NCBI RefSeq assembly: GCF_004784465.1
Contig: NZ_SRRU01000004.1
Span: 310,001 to 374,000 of the forward strand
Direction of reading: 5' to 3'
DNA: 64,000 nt
Source of the DNA: Streptomyces griseoluteus
GTDB taxonomy: Bacteria; Actinomycetota; Actinomycetes; Streptomycetales; Streptomycetaceae
Shown one piece after another: positions 25,766-37,013 of this stretch (the first letter of the stretch is position 1; each line of letters opens with the position of its first letter). Below the pieces are notes generated by a model that made no database searches, had not been told where the DNA came from, and was given only the letters and a program-made list of their open reading frames with translations. The translations under genes were made by a program, and so were the position numbers.

Positions 25766-25909
25766 GGCGGGCTCCGAGCGGGAGTGGGCCGGGCCCGCAC
25801 TGCTGCGCGCCCGGCCGGACGAGGGACCGCCGACGGCCCGCGGGGGCCGTCGGCGATCAGGAGACCCGCGATGAAAGGTAAAGGTTGTACGTGAGTTCGG
25901 TGAGTGGGC

Positions 25910-27394
25910 TCAGTTCGCGATGATGCTGCCGAACCAGGGCGTGCCGGTCGCGGAGACGCCCACGTTCTTGACGCCGATGAGGCGGGCGCCCGTCGTGGTG
26001 ATCTTCGTGCCGTCGGAGGGCAGGTAGGTGAGGGCGCCGTCGCCGCCGTCCTCGTCGGAGCCGACCAGCAGGTCGGCCCGGCCGTCGCCGGTGACGTCGT
26101 CGAGCTTCACGTCGCTGCCGAAGTGGTCGCCGTTCTCGTCGCCGCCGGGGACGCCCGCGCTGTTCTGGGCGAAGGCCTGGGCGCGGGTGGTGGTGTTCAC
26201 GCCGCTCGCGGAGCCGTACAGCACGGTGACCATGCCCGCCTCGGACACCTTGCCGAGGTCCTCGAAGACGCTGCTGATCACGAGGTCCTGGTAGCCGTCG
26301 CCGTTGATGTCGCCGAGGTCCAGCTCGCCGCCGAAGCCGTCGCCCTTCTCGGACCCGCCGGGGACGTTGCCGGTGTTCTGGTTGATCGCGGCGGTGCGGT
26401 CCGGCCCGGAGACCGATCCGTAGGTGATATTGACGCGGCCGCCCGTGGAGGCGTCCGGGACCGCGGTGCCGTCCTCCAGCTTGCCGGCGTCCCACATGGC
26501 GCCGCTGACGATGTCGCCGTAGCCGTCGCCGTTGATGTCGCCGATGCCGGTGATGATGCCGGACTTGAGCTTCTTCGCGGCGGCGGTGCTGAGACCGTTC
26601 GCGGTGCCGGGCAGCCAGTAGTTGGTGTTCCACCCGTAGCGGGTCTTGGTCTCGTAGCCGTCCACGACCAGGTCGGTGCGGCCGTCACCGTTGACATCGC
26701 CCGCGGTCAGGTTCAGCGGGCCGAAGGGGTACGTGTCGTCGCCGGACTGGATCGGCGGGTTGAGGGTGGTGCGGCTCGTGGCGGTGCCGGTGGAGCTGAA
26801 GCCGCCCTTGTAGAGGTACAGCGTGGAGGTCGACGCGCTCACGACGAGGTCGGTGCGCCCGTCGCCGTCGTAGTCGCCGGCCGCCAAGAGGTGGCCCCAG
26901 TAGTCGTGGGAGGACTGCGCCGGGTCGAGGAGTTCGGCGCTCTTGCCGGTCAGCCCGTTCGCGGAGCCCCAGAGCAGCGCGACGGCACCGGCGTTGGTGT
27001 CGCTGCCGAGCTTCTCGTGCGGGACGCCGACGGCGAGGTCGTCGTAGCCGTCGCCGTTGAAGTCGCCGTAGGCCAGCGCGCCGCCGAAGGCGTCGCCCAC
27101 CTCGGCGCCGCCGGGGACGCCGGGGGTGTCCTGGCTGAGGGTGGTGCGCTTGGCGCCGGAGACGCCGGTCCTGGTGCCGTACAGGACGACGACCTGGCCG
27201 GCGCCCTTGCGGCCGTTCACGTAGGAGGCGGAGGCAGAGGTGGCGAGGTCGCCGATGCCGTCGCCGTTGAAGTCGGCCTTGGCCACGGTGGTGGAGTCGG
27301 CGGCCGTGGCGGGGGCGGCGGTGAGGCTGAGCAGTCCGCCGGTGAGGGCGGCGGCGGTGACCGTCGCCAGGGCGATTCTGTGGTGCGCGCGCAT
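25910..27394 (-). CDS. Secreted FG-GAP repeat protein (third paralogue)
   Basis: The 494-residue protein has a signal peptide (MRAHHRIALATVTAAALTGG, cleavage near ATA) and a seven-bladed FG-GAP propeller (DFNGDGIGD, DFNGDGYDD, DYDGDGRTD, DVNGDGRTD, DINGDGYGD, DINGDGYQD, DVTGDGRAD). It is the most upstream of the three tandem genes. A 144-bp gap separates it from the second. Its promoter region adjoins the left end of the serine-integrase element. Confidence 0.85.
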   Translation of the reverse strand: MRAHHRIALATVTAAALTGGLLSLTAAPATAADSTTVAKADFNGDGIGDLATSASASYVNGRKGAGQVVVLYGTRTGVSGAKRTTLSQDTPGVPGGAEVGDAFGGALAYGDFNGDGYDDLAVGVPHEKLGSDTNAGAVALLWGSANGLTGKSAELLDPAQSSHDYWGHLLAAGDYDGDGRTDLVVSASTSTLYLYKGGFSSTGTATSRTTLNPPIQSGDDTYPFGPLNLTAGDVNGDGRTDLVVDGYETKTRYGWNTNYWLPGTANGLSTAAAKKLKSGIITGIGDINGDGYGDIVSGAMWDAGKLEDGTAVPDASTGGRVNITYGSVSGPDRTAAINQNTGNVPGGSEKGDGFGGELDLGDINGDGYQDLVISSVFEDLGKVSEAGMVTVLYGSASGVNTTTRAQAFAQNSAGVPGGDENGDHFGSDVKLDDVTGDGRADLLVGSDEDGGDGALTYLPSDGTKITTTGARLIGVKNVGVSATGTPWFGSIIAN

Positions 27395-27860
27395 GGGATT
27401 CTCCTGCGGCGTACGGGGATGCCGGGAGCGGCGTCCGCGAGTCGGTGTGGGGCCGACAGCCCGCGTGGGCCCTGGTCGCCCAGGGGGCCGCGAAGCGGTT
27501 GGCGATCATCAGACCGACACTGGCGGGGAACGGTTGTGCGGCTTCCCGAAAATTGAGCGTAGAAGATCAATGAAGCTATCAAGCTACGCACATGAGCCTG
27601 ACCTGCGGAACGTTGGACTTGCTTTCCTCGCTCGAGCGAGGCTACGTCGACCGTGACGGGCTGCTGGCGGTCATTCTCGCAGGTCAGCGCGGTGATGGGT
27701 AAAGCCGTTCCGTCACCCCGGTCGCCCGCGCCGACGTGCTACCCATCTCTGGAAGCGCAACGGCTTCCAGGGCTCTGCACGGCTGTCGGCGGCCACGAGA
27801 AAGCCCCGCCCGGATTCCCGCCAGGGCGCCCGAACGGGGCTCAGAGGGGCGCTCAGGCGC
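27395..27860. other. Intergenic region holding the left end of the serine-integrase element
   Basis: Left part (27395-27555): promoter side of the FG-GAP genes and probably the original upstream region of the ABM gene now at 29544. TTGAGCGTAG (27553-27562) looks like the original first codons of that gene. Right part: element tail with a perfect 16-bp palindrome CCTCGCTCGAGCGAGG (27626-27641) and a hairpin AGCCCCG/CGGGGCT (27802-27841) that may terminate the integrase gene. Confidence 0.5.
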
Positions 27861-29556
27861 CTACGTGGCTGGTGCCTCCGCCCAGTGCACGGCCACCCGC
27901 TCCGCCGTGTTCGCGTTCCGGCCCCTGCCTACGCTGCGTGCCACGCTCACGCGGTCAACGAACAGCGCAAGGAACCCCCGCCGTTCAGACAGGTCCCAAC
28001 CGGCCCACGTCGACTCCGGGCCAAGCGGGTCCCCCTCCGGTGCAGTCCACTCTGACGGGACAGCTACCGTGCCGGCCTCAGCGGTTCCCAGCTCTTCCAC
28101 GCGGGCGGCCGTACGTTCCTCATGGGCTGACAGCCGTTCCACTGATTCACGGAACATCCGGTCACCCACGGCACCCGCGTACAAGCCTGCCTGCCGGTCG
28201 ACATACAGCGTGCGAAGCGCTTCTCGTACGTGCTCCAACTCGACCCGAGCGGCTGCTAGTTCGGCCTGTCGCTCGCCCGTGTCGGCTTGCGCTGCAAACC
28301 GGCGTGCGGCCTCAGCGAGCCATTCGAGATCTTCGGGGTCTTCGGGGTCCAGCGCAGTCAGGCGCGACCACACGGTACGGGCCACCACGTCATCAGCTGC
28401 GTCCATGTTGATGGCCAGACCACCGTGTCCCGGCACAGCGCCGGACTGGGCCCGGTTGCAGCGATAGAGCGGCTTGCCGTTGCGCTTGTCCGTGACCATG
28501 GAGCTACCGCAGACCTCGCAGAACAGCATCCCGGCGGAACCGAGCAGGGATGGCACGGAACGGCCACCCTGGCGAACCCCCTGGGGCGTACGGCCATCGA
28601 GTACGTCCTGAAGCCGCCACCAGTCATCGGCGGGAACGATGCCCTCATGCGCCACCAGCGGGGCCCCTGAGTCGTCGCGCAGAATGACGCGCTTGGTCCC
28701 CTGACGTTCGGCGGCGTAGCCGGCAAGGCGCGGGTCACGGAGGATGCGGAGCACAGTGGACGACACCCACGTCGTACGCTCCAGCGGCTGGCTTACGCCT
28801 CGGGCCCGGCGTGCGATCACACGCGCTGACATGTCCGCTGCCTTGGTCGGTACGCCCTCGGTGTTCAGCTTGCGAGCTATGGCCGATGCGGTCATGCCGC
28901 CCAGTGCCCAGGACACCATGTCGCGCACGTACGGGGCCTCAGCGGGATGGGGGACCAGCCTGACCACCACCAGTTCCCCGCGCGGCTCACGCGTCGACTG
29001 GAAGCCGTACGGGGCCATGCCGGACACGTGGCTACCCGCTGCCCTCAGCGTCACTTTCGTCGCCGTGATGTACGCCGACTTCATGTCGGACTCTTGCTGG
29101 GCCAGCGCGGCGATGAGGCCGAAGATCGCGACGCCCATCGGGGTGGACGTGTCCAGGTACGGCTCTTCCACGCTGACGAGCAGCACGCCGTGTTTGGCCA
29201 ACTCCTCATTGATCAGCATGGCCTCAAGGGCACCCTGTCGAGTGAGGCGGGACAGCGAGAACACGACCACTGCGTCTACGTGCCCGGCGCGAACGGCGGA
29301 CATCATCTCCTCGAACTCCGGCCGGACAACCTTGGGGTCCCAGCCGGATTTACCGACGTCGGCGAAGTGGCCCGCGTTGTCCCAGCCTTTGGCCGTGATC
29401 AGCGCCTCGCACTTGGTCCGCTGCGCTTCGGGGGACGACGCGGAGTCGTCCTCACGCTTCCTTGACTGTCGGATGTAGGACACTGCGCGCACATGGTCCA
29501 GATTAGGGGTCCAATCGGAGCCCCGTTTGACGAGAGGTGTCATGTGCCTAGCGTAG
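27556..29556. mobile_element. Integrase-only serine-recombinase element (about 2 kb)
   Basis: The serine integrase gene is bounded by direct repeats AGCGTAG at 27556-27562 and 29550-29556. The right copy falls in codons 3-5 of the ABM monooxygenase gene (GTGCCTAGCGTAGTA). The left copy is in TTGAGCGTAGAAGATCAA, which reads like the displaced original gene start (Met-Ser-Val). No other gene lies within. It may be a remnant of a prophage or ICE that lost its cargo, or a minimal element. The boundaries are inferred from the short repeat and gene context only. Confidence 0.55.
27861..29543 (-). CDS. Large serine recombinase (phage-type integrase)
   Basis: The 560-residue protein has an N-terminal resolvase domain (VRAVSYIRQSRKRED with catalytic Ser near residue 26; FSLSRLTRQGALEAM near 95; STPMGVAIFGLIAALAQQES near 135). 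A recombinase domain follows (WALGGMTASAIARKLNTEGV), then a zinc-ribbon start LFCEVCGSSM with YRCNR, and a coiled coil (ERQAELAAARVELEHVREAL). This is the phiC31/TG1 class, which recombines attP with attB. The fourth zinc ligand is not an obvious Cys. The ATG at 29543 abuts, back to back, the GTG of the ABM gene at 29544, so its promoter would have to lie inside that gene. Confidence 0.9.
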   Translation of the reverse strand: MTPLVKRGSDWTPNLDHVRAVSYIRQSRKREDDSASSPEAQRTKCEALITAKGWDNAGHFADVGKSGWDPKVVRPEFEEMMSAVRAGHVDAVVVFSLSRLTRQGALEAMLINEELAKHGVLLVSVEEPYLDTSTPMGVAIFGLIAALAQQESDMKSAYITATKVTLRAAGSHVSGMAPYGFQSTREPRGELVVVRLVPHPAEAPYVRDMVSWALGGMTASAIARKLNTEGVPTKAADMSARVIARRARGVSQPLERTTWVSSTVLRILRDPRLAGYAAERQGTKRVILRDDSGAPLVAHEGIVPADDWWRLQDVLDGRTPQGVRQGGRSVPSLLGSAGMLFCEVCGSSMVTDKRNGKPLYRCNRAQSGAVPGHGGLAINMDAADDVVARTVWSRLTALDPEDPEDLEWLAEAARRFAAQADTGERQAELAAARVELEHVREALRTLYVDRQAGLYAGAVGDRMFRESVERLSAHEERTAARVEELGTAEAGTVAVPSEWTAPEGDPLGPESTWAGWDLSERRGFLALFVDRVSVARSVGRGRNANTAERVAVHWAEAPAT

Positions 29557-29870
29557 TAAAAATCAACGTGCTGACCGTTCCTGACGACCAGCGGGAGGTG
29601 CTGGAGAAGCGGTTCGCCTCGCGGGCGCACACCGTGGAGAGCTCGGACGGGTTCGAGTGGTTCGAGCTGCTGCGACCGGTGGAGGGCACCGACCAGTACC
29701 TCGTCTACACCCGCTGGCGCGACGACGCGGCCTTCCAGGCGTGGATGGAGGGCCCCATGAAGGCCGCCCACCAGGGCACGGGCGGTGGTGAGGGCGAGAA
29801 GCAGCGGCCCGCCGCGGCCGGCTCCACCCTGTGGTCCTTCGAGGTCGTCCAGCAGGCGTCCCCGAAGTAA
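29544..29870 (+). CDS. ABM-family (antibiotic biosynthesis monooxygenase / IsdG-like) protein
   Basis: The 108-residue protein is a dimeric alpha-beta barrel: VVKINVLTVPDDQREVLEKR, DGFEWFELLRP, YLVYTRWRDDAAFQAW and a C-terminal WSFEVVQ strand. Related proteins degrade haem or oxidise polyketides; this chromosomal type is more like the haem-degrading group, but that is uncertain. The GTG at 29544 with GAGAGGTG upstream gives an N-terminus VPSVVKIN. The first codons appear to have been remade by insertion of the serine-integrase element, whose gene starts on the opposite strand at the previous base. Confidence 0.85.
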   Translation: MPSVVKINVLTVPDDQREVLEKRFASRAHTVESSDGFEWFELLRPVEGTDQYLVYTRWRDDAAFQAWMEGPMKAAHQGTGGGEGEKQRPAAAGSTLWSFEVVQQASPK

Positions 29871-29894
29871 CTCCCCCGCGTAACCCCTACGGGT

Positions 29895-29937
29895 ACGACG
29901 GCGCCCCCCGGCCTCGTGGACCGGGGGGCGCCGTCGT
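29895..29937. terminator. Convergent-gene terminator
   Basis: A perfect 17-bp stem ACGACGGCGCCCCCCGG with its complement and a 9-nt loop lies between the converging ABM and Fe-S protein genes. Confidence 0.88.
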
Positions 29938-29952
29938 GTGCGAAGCGGTGCG

Positions 29953-32232
29953 CTACTTGACCGGCTCGGGCTCCGGCTCGGTGGCGGGCTCGTCGTCCGC
30001 GGGGTCCGCCGGGGTCCTGACGGAGTCCAGCAGGAGCTGGGCCACGTCCACGACCTGGATGGACTCCTTCGCCTTGCCGTCGTTCTTCTTGCCGTTGACC
30101 GAGTCGGTCAGCATGACCAGGCAGAACGGGCAGGCGGTGGAGACGATGTCGGGGTTGAGGGAGAGGGCCTCGTCGACGCGCTCGTTGTTGATGCGCTTGC
30201 CGATCCGCTCCTCCATCCACATCCGCGCGCCACCGGCGCCACAGCAGAAGCCGCGCTCCTTGTGGCGGTGCATCTCCTCGTTCCTGAGGCCCGGCACCTT
30301 GCCGATGATCTCGCGCGGAGGCGTGTAGATCTTGTTGTGCCGGCCCAGGTAGCAGGGGTCGTGGTACGTGATGATGCCCTCGACCGGGGTGACGGGGATC
30401 AGCTTGCCCTCGTCCACCAGGTGCTGGAGCAGCTGGGTGTGGTGGATGACCTCGTAGTCGCCGCCGAGCTGCGGGTACTCGTTGCCGAGCGTGTTGAGGC
30501 AGTGCGGGCAGGTGGCGACGATCTTCTTGGCCGACTTGGGCTTCGCCGACTCGGGCACCACCTTGCCGTCGTCGTCCATCTCCTCGCCGAAGGCGGCGTT
30601 GAGGGACATGACGTTCTCCATGCCGAGCTCCTGGAACAGGGGCTCGTTGCCGAGGCGGCGGGCGGAGTCACCGGTGCACTTCTCGTCGCCGCCCATGATG
30701 GCGAACTTGACGCCCGCGATGTGCAGCAGCTCGGCGAACGCCTTGGTCGTCTTCTTGGCGCGGTCCTCCAGGGCACCGGCACAGCCGACCCAGTAGAGGT
30801 ACTCGACCTCGGAGAGGTCCTCGATGTCCTTGCCGACGACCGGGACCTCGAAGTCGACCTCCTTGGTCCACTCGAGGCGCTGCTTCTTGGCCAGGCCCCA
30901 GGGGTTGCCCTTCTTCTCCAGGTTCTTGAGCATCGTGCCCGCCTCGGACGGGAACGCGGACTCGATCATCACCTGGTAGCGGCGCATGTCGACGATGTGG
31001 TCGACGTGCTCGATGTCCACCGGGCACTGCTCGACACAGGCGCCGCAGGTGGTGCAGGACCACAGCACGTCCGGGTCGATGACGCCGTTCTCCTCGGCGG
31101 TGCCGATGAGCGGGCGCTCGGCCTCGGCGAGGGCCGCGGCGGGCACGTTCGCGAGCTGCTCCTCGGACGCCTTCTCGTCGCCCTCCATGGTCTTGCCGCC
31201 ACCCGCGAGCAGGTAGGGCGCCTTGGCGTGGGCGTGGTCCCGCAGCGACATGATCAGCAGCTTCGGGGAGAGCGGCTTGCCGGTGTTCCACGCGGGGCAC
31301 TGCGACTGGCAGCGGCCGCACTCGGTGCAGGTGGAGAAGTCCAGCAGGCCCTTCCAGGAGAACTGCTCGACCTGGGAGACGCCGAAGACGTCGTCCTCAC
31401 CGGGGTCGGTGAAGTCGATCGGCTTGCCGCCGGAGGTCATCGGCTGAAGGGCGCCGAGGGCCACACCGCCGTCCGCCTCCCGCTTGAACCAGATGTTCGG
31501 GAACGCGAGGAAGCGGTGCCAGGCCACACCCATGTTGGTGTTGAGCGAGACCACGATCATCCAGATGAACGAGGTCCCGATCTTGATCATGGCGACCAGG
31601 TAGACCAGGTTCTGCAGCGTGGTGACGCTCAGCGTCTTGAAGGCGAGGACCAGCGGGTACGAGGCGAAGTAGGCCGCCTCGTAGTGGTCCACGTGGTGCA
31701 GGGCGCCCTCGAGGCCGCGCAGGGTGTAGATCGCCAGGCCGATGGTGAGGATGACGTACTCGACGAAGTACGCCTGGCCGGCCTTGGAACCGGCGAAGCG
31801 GGACTTGCGGCCCGGGCGGCTGGGCAGGCTCAGCAGCCGGATGACCATGAGCACGGCGATGCCGAGCACGGTCATCACACCGATGAACTCGATGTACAGC
31901 TCGAAGGGCAGGAAGTCGCCGATGAAGGGCAGCGTCCAGTCGGCCTTGAAGAGCTGGCCGAACGCCTGGGCCAGGGTCGGCGGCAGCGTCAGGAAGCCCA
32001 CGGCCACGAACCAGTGGGCCACACCGACGATGCCCCACTTGTTCATCCGGGTGTGGCCGAGGAACTCCCGCACCAGCGTCACGCTGCGCTGGTACGGGTT
32101 GTCGGTCCTGGTACCGGCGGGGACGGGCTGGCCCAGCTTGAAGTACCGGACGAACTGTCCGATGGCCCGGGCGAGCAGCGCGACACCGACCACGGTCAGG
32201 ACCAGCGACACGATGATCGCGGCGAGTTGCAT
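29953..32232 (-). CDS. Membrane Fe-S oxidoreductase (heterodisulfide reductase D / GlcF-like)
   Basis: The 759-residue protein has about six N-terminal transmembrane helices (1-245, nitrate-reductase-gamma-like haem domain). Two [4Fe-4S] motifs follow (CTECGRCQSQCP near 300 and CTTCGACVEQCP near 395), and then two cysteine-rich CCG domains (CPHCLNTLGNEY, CCGAGGARMWMEE). The layout fits an electron-transfer module between a quinone or haem and an unknown cytoplasmic partner. The C-terminus is Glu/Pro-rich. It lies upstream of and divergent from the dnaK operon. It is full length and intact. Confidence 0.85.
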   Translation of the reverse strand: MQLAAIIVSLVLTVVGVALLARAIGQFVRYFKLGQPVPAGTRTDNPYQRSVTLVREFLGHTRMNKWGIVGVAHWFVAVGFLTLPPTLAQAFGQLFKADWTLPFIGDFLPFELYIEFIGVMTVLGIAVLMVIRLLSLPSRPGRKSRFAGSKAGQAYFVEYVILTIGLAIYTLRGLEGALHHVDHYEAAYFASYPLVLAFKTLSVTTLQNLVYLVAMIKIGTSFIWMIVVSLNTNMGVAWHRFLAFPNIWFKREADGGVALGALQPMTSGGKPIDFTDPGEDDVFGVSQVEQFSWKGLLDFSTCTECGRCQSQCPAWNTGKPLSPKLLIMSLRDHAHAKAPYLLAGGGKTMEGDEKASEEQLANVPAAALAEAERPLIGTAEENGVIDPDVLWSCTTCGACVEQCPVDIEHVDHIVDMRRYQVMIESAFPSEAGTMLKNLEKKGNPWGLAKKQRLEWTKEVDFEVPVVGKDIEDLSEVEYLYWVGCAGALEDRAKKTTKAFAELLHIAGVKFAIMGGDEKCTGDSARRLGNEPLFQELGMENVMSLNAAFGEEMDDDGKVVPESAKPKSAKKIVATCPHCLNTLGNEYPQLGGDYEVIHHTQLLQHLVDEGKLIPVTPVEGIITYHDPCYLGRHNKIYTPPREIIGKVPGLRNEEMHRHKERGFCCGAGGARMWMEERIGKRINNERVDEALSLNPDIVSTACPFCLVMLTDSVNGKKNDGKAKESIQVVDVAQLLLDSVRTPADPADDEPATEPEPEPVK

Positions 32233-32422
32233 GAGGGGCTCCTGAGGCGGCCTCGAAATTACTAAGCGGTAACTTATGCAGTCCGTCTGAGACTACCCCC
32301 ATCCTCCTGCGCGATGCAGCACGGCGCGGGGTGAGATGAGTCGCTGAGGGTTGCCTTCGCCGGGACGGGGGAACCCGCCCGGCCGGGCCCGACGCCGCCT
32401 TGCATATAAGCGCCATATAAGA

Positions 32423-35003
<2,581 letters not shown>

Positions 35004-35048
35004 CGTAATCACGGAAGTCATGCAGGTCCGGAAGGAGGGACGTCGGGG

Positions 35049-36230
35049 ATGAGTACCAAGGACTTCATCGAGAAGGACTTCTACAAGGTCCTCGGCGTCC
35101 CGAAGGACGCCACCGAGGCCGAGATCAAGAAGGCGTACCGGAAGCTCGCCCGCGAGTTCCACCCGGACGCCAACAAGGGCAACACCCGCGCCGAGGAGCG
35201 CTTCAAGGAGATCTCCGAGGCGAACGACGTCCTCGGCGACCCCAAGAAGCGCAAGGAGTACGACGACGCGCGGGCCCTGTTCGGCAACGGCGGTTTCCGG
35301 CCGGGGCCGGGCGCGGGCGGCGGTCAGTTCAACTTCGACCTCGGCGACCTCTTCGGGGGCGCCGGCGGTGCGGGCGGCGCGCAGAGCGGCAGCTTCGGCG
35401 GCGGCCTGGGCGACGTCTTCGGCGGCCTGTTCAACCGGGGCGGCGCGGGTACCACCCGTACCCAGCCGCGCCGGGGGCAGGACGTCGACACCGAGGTGAC
35501 CCTCAGCTTCACCGAGGCGATCGAGGGCGCGACCGTGCCGCTCAGGATGACCTCCCAGGCGCCCTGCAAGGCGTGTTCGGGCACCGGCGACAAGAACGGC
35601 ACGCCGCGTGTGTGCCCGACCTGCGTCGGCACCGGGCAGGTCGCGCGGGGTTCGGGCGGCGGCTTCTCGCTCACCGACCCGTGCCCCGACTGCAAGGGCC
35701 GCGGCCTGATCGCCGAGCACCCCTGCACCGACTGCAGCGGCAGCGGCCGGGCCAAGTCCTCGCGCACCATGCAGGTCCGCATCCCGGCGGGTGTCACCGA
35801 CGGGCAGCGCATCCGGCTGCGCGGCAAGGGCGCGCCCGGCGAGCGCGGCGGTCCGGCGGGCGATCTGTACGTCACCGTCCATGTGGGCGAGCACAAGGTG
35901 TTCGGCCGCAAGGGCGACAACCTCACCGTCACCGTCCCGGTCACCTTCACCGAGGCGGCCCTCGGCGGCGAGGTGCGGGTGCCCACCCTCGGCGGGGCCC
36001 CGGTCACCCTGAAGCTGCCGCCCGGCACGCCCAACGGCCGCACCATGCGGGCGCGGGGCAAGGGCGCGGCGCGCAAGGACGGCAGCCACGGCGATCTGCT
36101 GATCACCGTGGAGGTGAGTGTCCCGAAGGACCTCTCGGGGAAGGCTCGTGACGCGCTGGAGGCGTATCGCGAGGCGACCGCGGACGAGGACCCGCGGGCG
36201 GAGCTGTTCGAGGCCGCGAAGGGAGAATGA
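35049..36230 (+). CDS. dnaJ: Co-chaperone DnaJ
   Basis: The 393-residue type I DnaJ has a J-domain (residues about 10-75, HPD in REFHPDANKG), a Gly/Phe-rich segment (about 80-140) and four zinc-binding CxxCxGxG-type repeats (CKACSGTG, CPTCVGTG, CPDCKGRG, CTDCSGSG), then the C-terminal substrate-binding domains. It stimulates DnaK ATPase. The ATG at 35049 follows GGAAGGAGGGACG. It overlaps hspR by 4 bp (ATGA). Confidence 0.96.
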   Translation: MSTKDFIEKDFYKVLGVPKDATEAEIKKAYRKLAREFHPDANKGNTRAEERFKEISEANDVLGDPKKRKEYDDARALFGNGGFRPGPGAGGGQFNFDLGDLFGGAGGAGGAQSGSFGGGLGDVFGGLFNRGGAGTTRTQPRRGQDVDTEVTLSFTEAIEGATVPLRMTSQAPCKACSGTGDKNGTPRVCPTCVGTGQVARGSGGGFSLTDPCPDCKGRGLIAEHPCTDCSGSGRAKSSRTMQVRIPAGVTDGQRIRLRGKGAPGERGGPAGDLYVTVHVGEHKVFGRKGDNLTVTVPVTFTEAALGGEVRVPTLGGAPVTLKLPPGTPNGRTMRARGKGAARKDGSHGDLLITVEVSVPKDLSGKARDALEAYREATADEDPRAELFEAAKGE

Positions 36231-36694
36231 GCCCGATGGACACACCAGGTCGTCGGCGCAACCCGTACGAGCTGACCGAGGAGACCCCGGTCTACGTCAT
36301 CTCGGTCGCCGCACAGCTCTCCGGACTCCATCCGCAGACGCTCCGGCAGTACGACCGCCTCGGTCTGGTCTCCCCGGACCGCACGGCGGGGCGCGGGCGG
36401 CGCTATTCGGCCCGTGACATCGAACTGCTCCGCCAGGTGCAGCAGTTGTCGCAGGACGAGGGCATCAACCTGGCCGGCATCAAGCGCATCATCGAACTGG
36501 AGAACCACGTCGCGGCTCTCCAGTCCCGCGTGGCGGAGCTGGAGTCGGCGCTGGACGGCGCGGCGGCGACGATGCGTCAGCGCGAGGCCGCCGTGCACGC
36601 CTCCTACCGGCGTGACCTGGTCCCGTACCAGGAGGTCCAGCAGACCAGCGCGCTGGTGGTGTGGCGGCCGAAGCGGCAGCCGTCCGCGGACTGA
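36227..36694 (+). CDS. hspR: Heat-shock repressor HspR (MerR family)
   Basis: The 155-residue protein has a MerR-type HTH (residues about 15-60; ISVAAQLSGLHPQTLRQYDR, then the wing GRGRRYS) and a dimerisation coiled coil (ALQSRVAELESALDGA). It represses its own operon and clpB by binding HAIR sites, both of which are present in the window (32475, 41821). Last gene of the operon, overlapping dnaJ by 4 bp, and followed by a strong terminator. Confidence 0.96.
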   Translation: MSPMDTPGRRRNPYELTEETPVYVISVAAQLSGLHPQTLRQYDRLGLVSPDRTAGRGRRYSARDIELLRQVQQLSQDEGINLAGIKRIIELENHVAALQSRVAELESALDGAAATMRQREAAVHASYRRDLVPYQEVQQTSALVVWRPKRQPSAD

Positions 36695-36714
36695 CGTGTC
36701 CGAGCACCTTCGAA

Positions 36715-36744
36715 GGGGCCGGGAGGCACAAGCCTCCCGGCCCC
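36715..36744 (+). terminator. Terminator of the dnaK operon
   Basis: A perfect 12-bp stem GGGGCCGGGAGG/CCTCCCGGCCCC with a 6-nt loop lies 20 bp after hspR. Confidence 0.9.
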
Positions 36745-37013
36745 TTCGCTCGTTCACCGGGCAGGCGTTCACAGCGTGGCTGACTTCTTTCGCCTGTGTG
36801 TACGTAACACGCGGTTCGCGCGGGGAGGTTGTGAAGGGCGTTTACAGCGGGTTGCGCAAGGTTCCGCCAGGTCTTCACCGGCTGAACGCAGCGTGGTGTT
36901 GCCATCTCGTTAAGTTGTTTTGCTTGACGCCACAGGTCGCCTCCAAGTTGTCTTTTCAGACACCCGGGTAGCACGCAGCACCCCGTCGAAACGCACCTGA
37001 AGTGAGCCCTCGA
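36745..37013 (+). other. Upstream region of the sugar-binding lipoprotein gene
   Basis: About 270 bp with no supported gene. It contains short AT-richer patches (GTTAAGTTGTTTTGCTTGACG near 36911-36931) that could include a -35 TTGACG. No clear operator was identified. Confidence 0.4.

Noticed and set aside
23080..27556. Long plus-strand frames opposite the FG-GAP genes
   Set aside because: Gly/Ala/Val/Asp-rich mirror images of the repeated FG-GAP codons, without signal peptides or motifs. The minus-strand products are clear.
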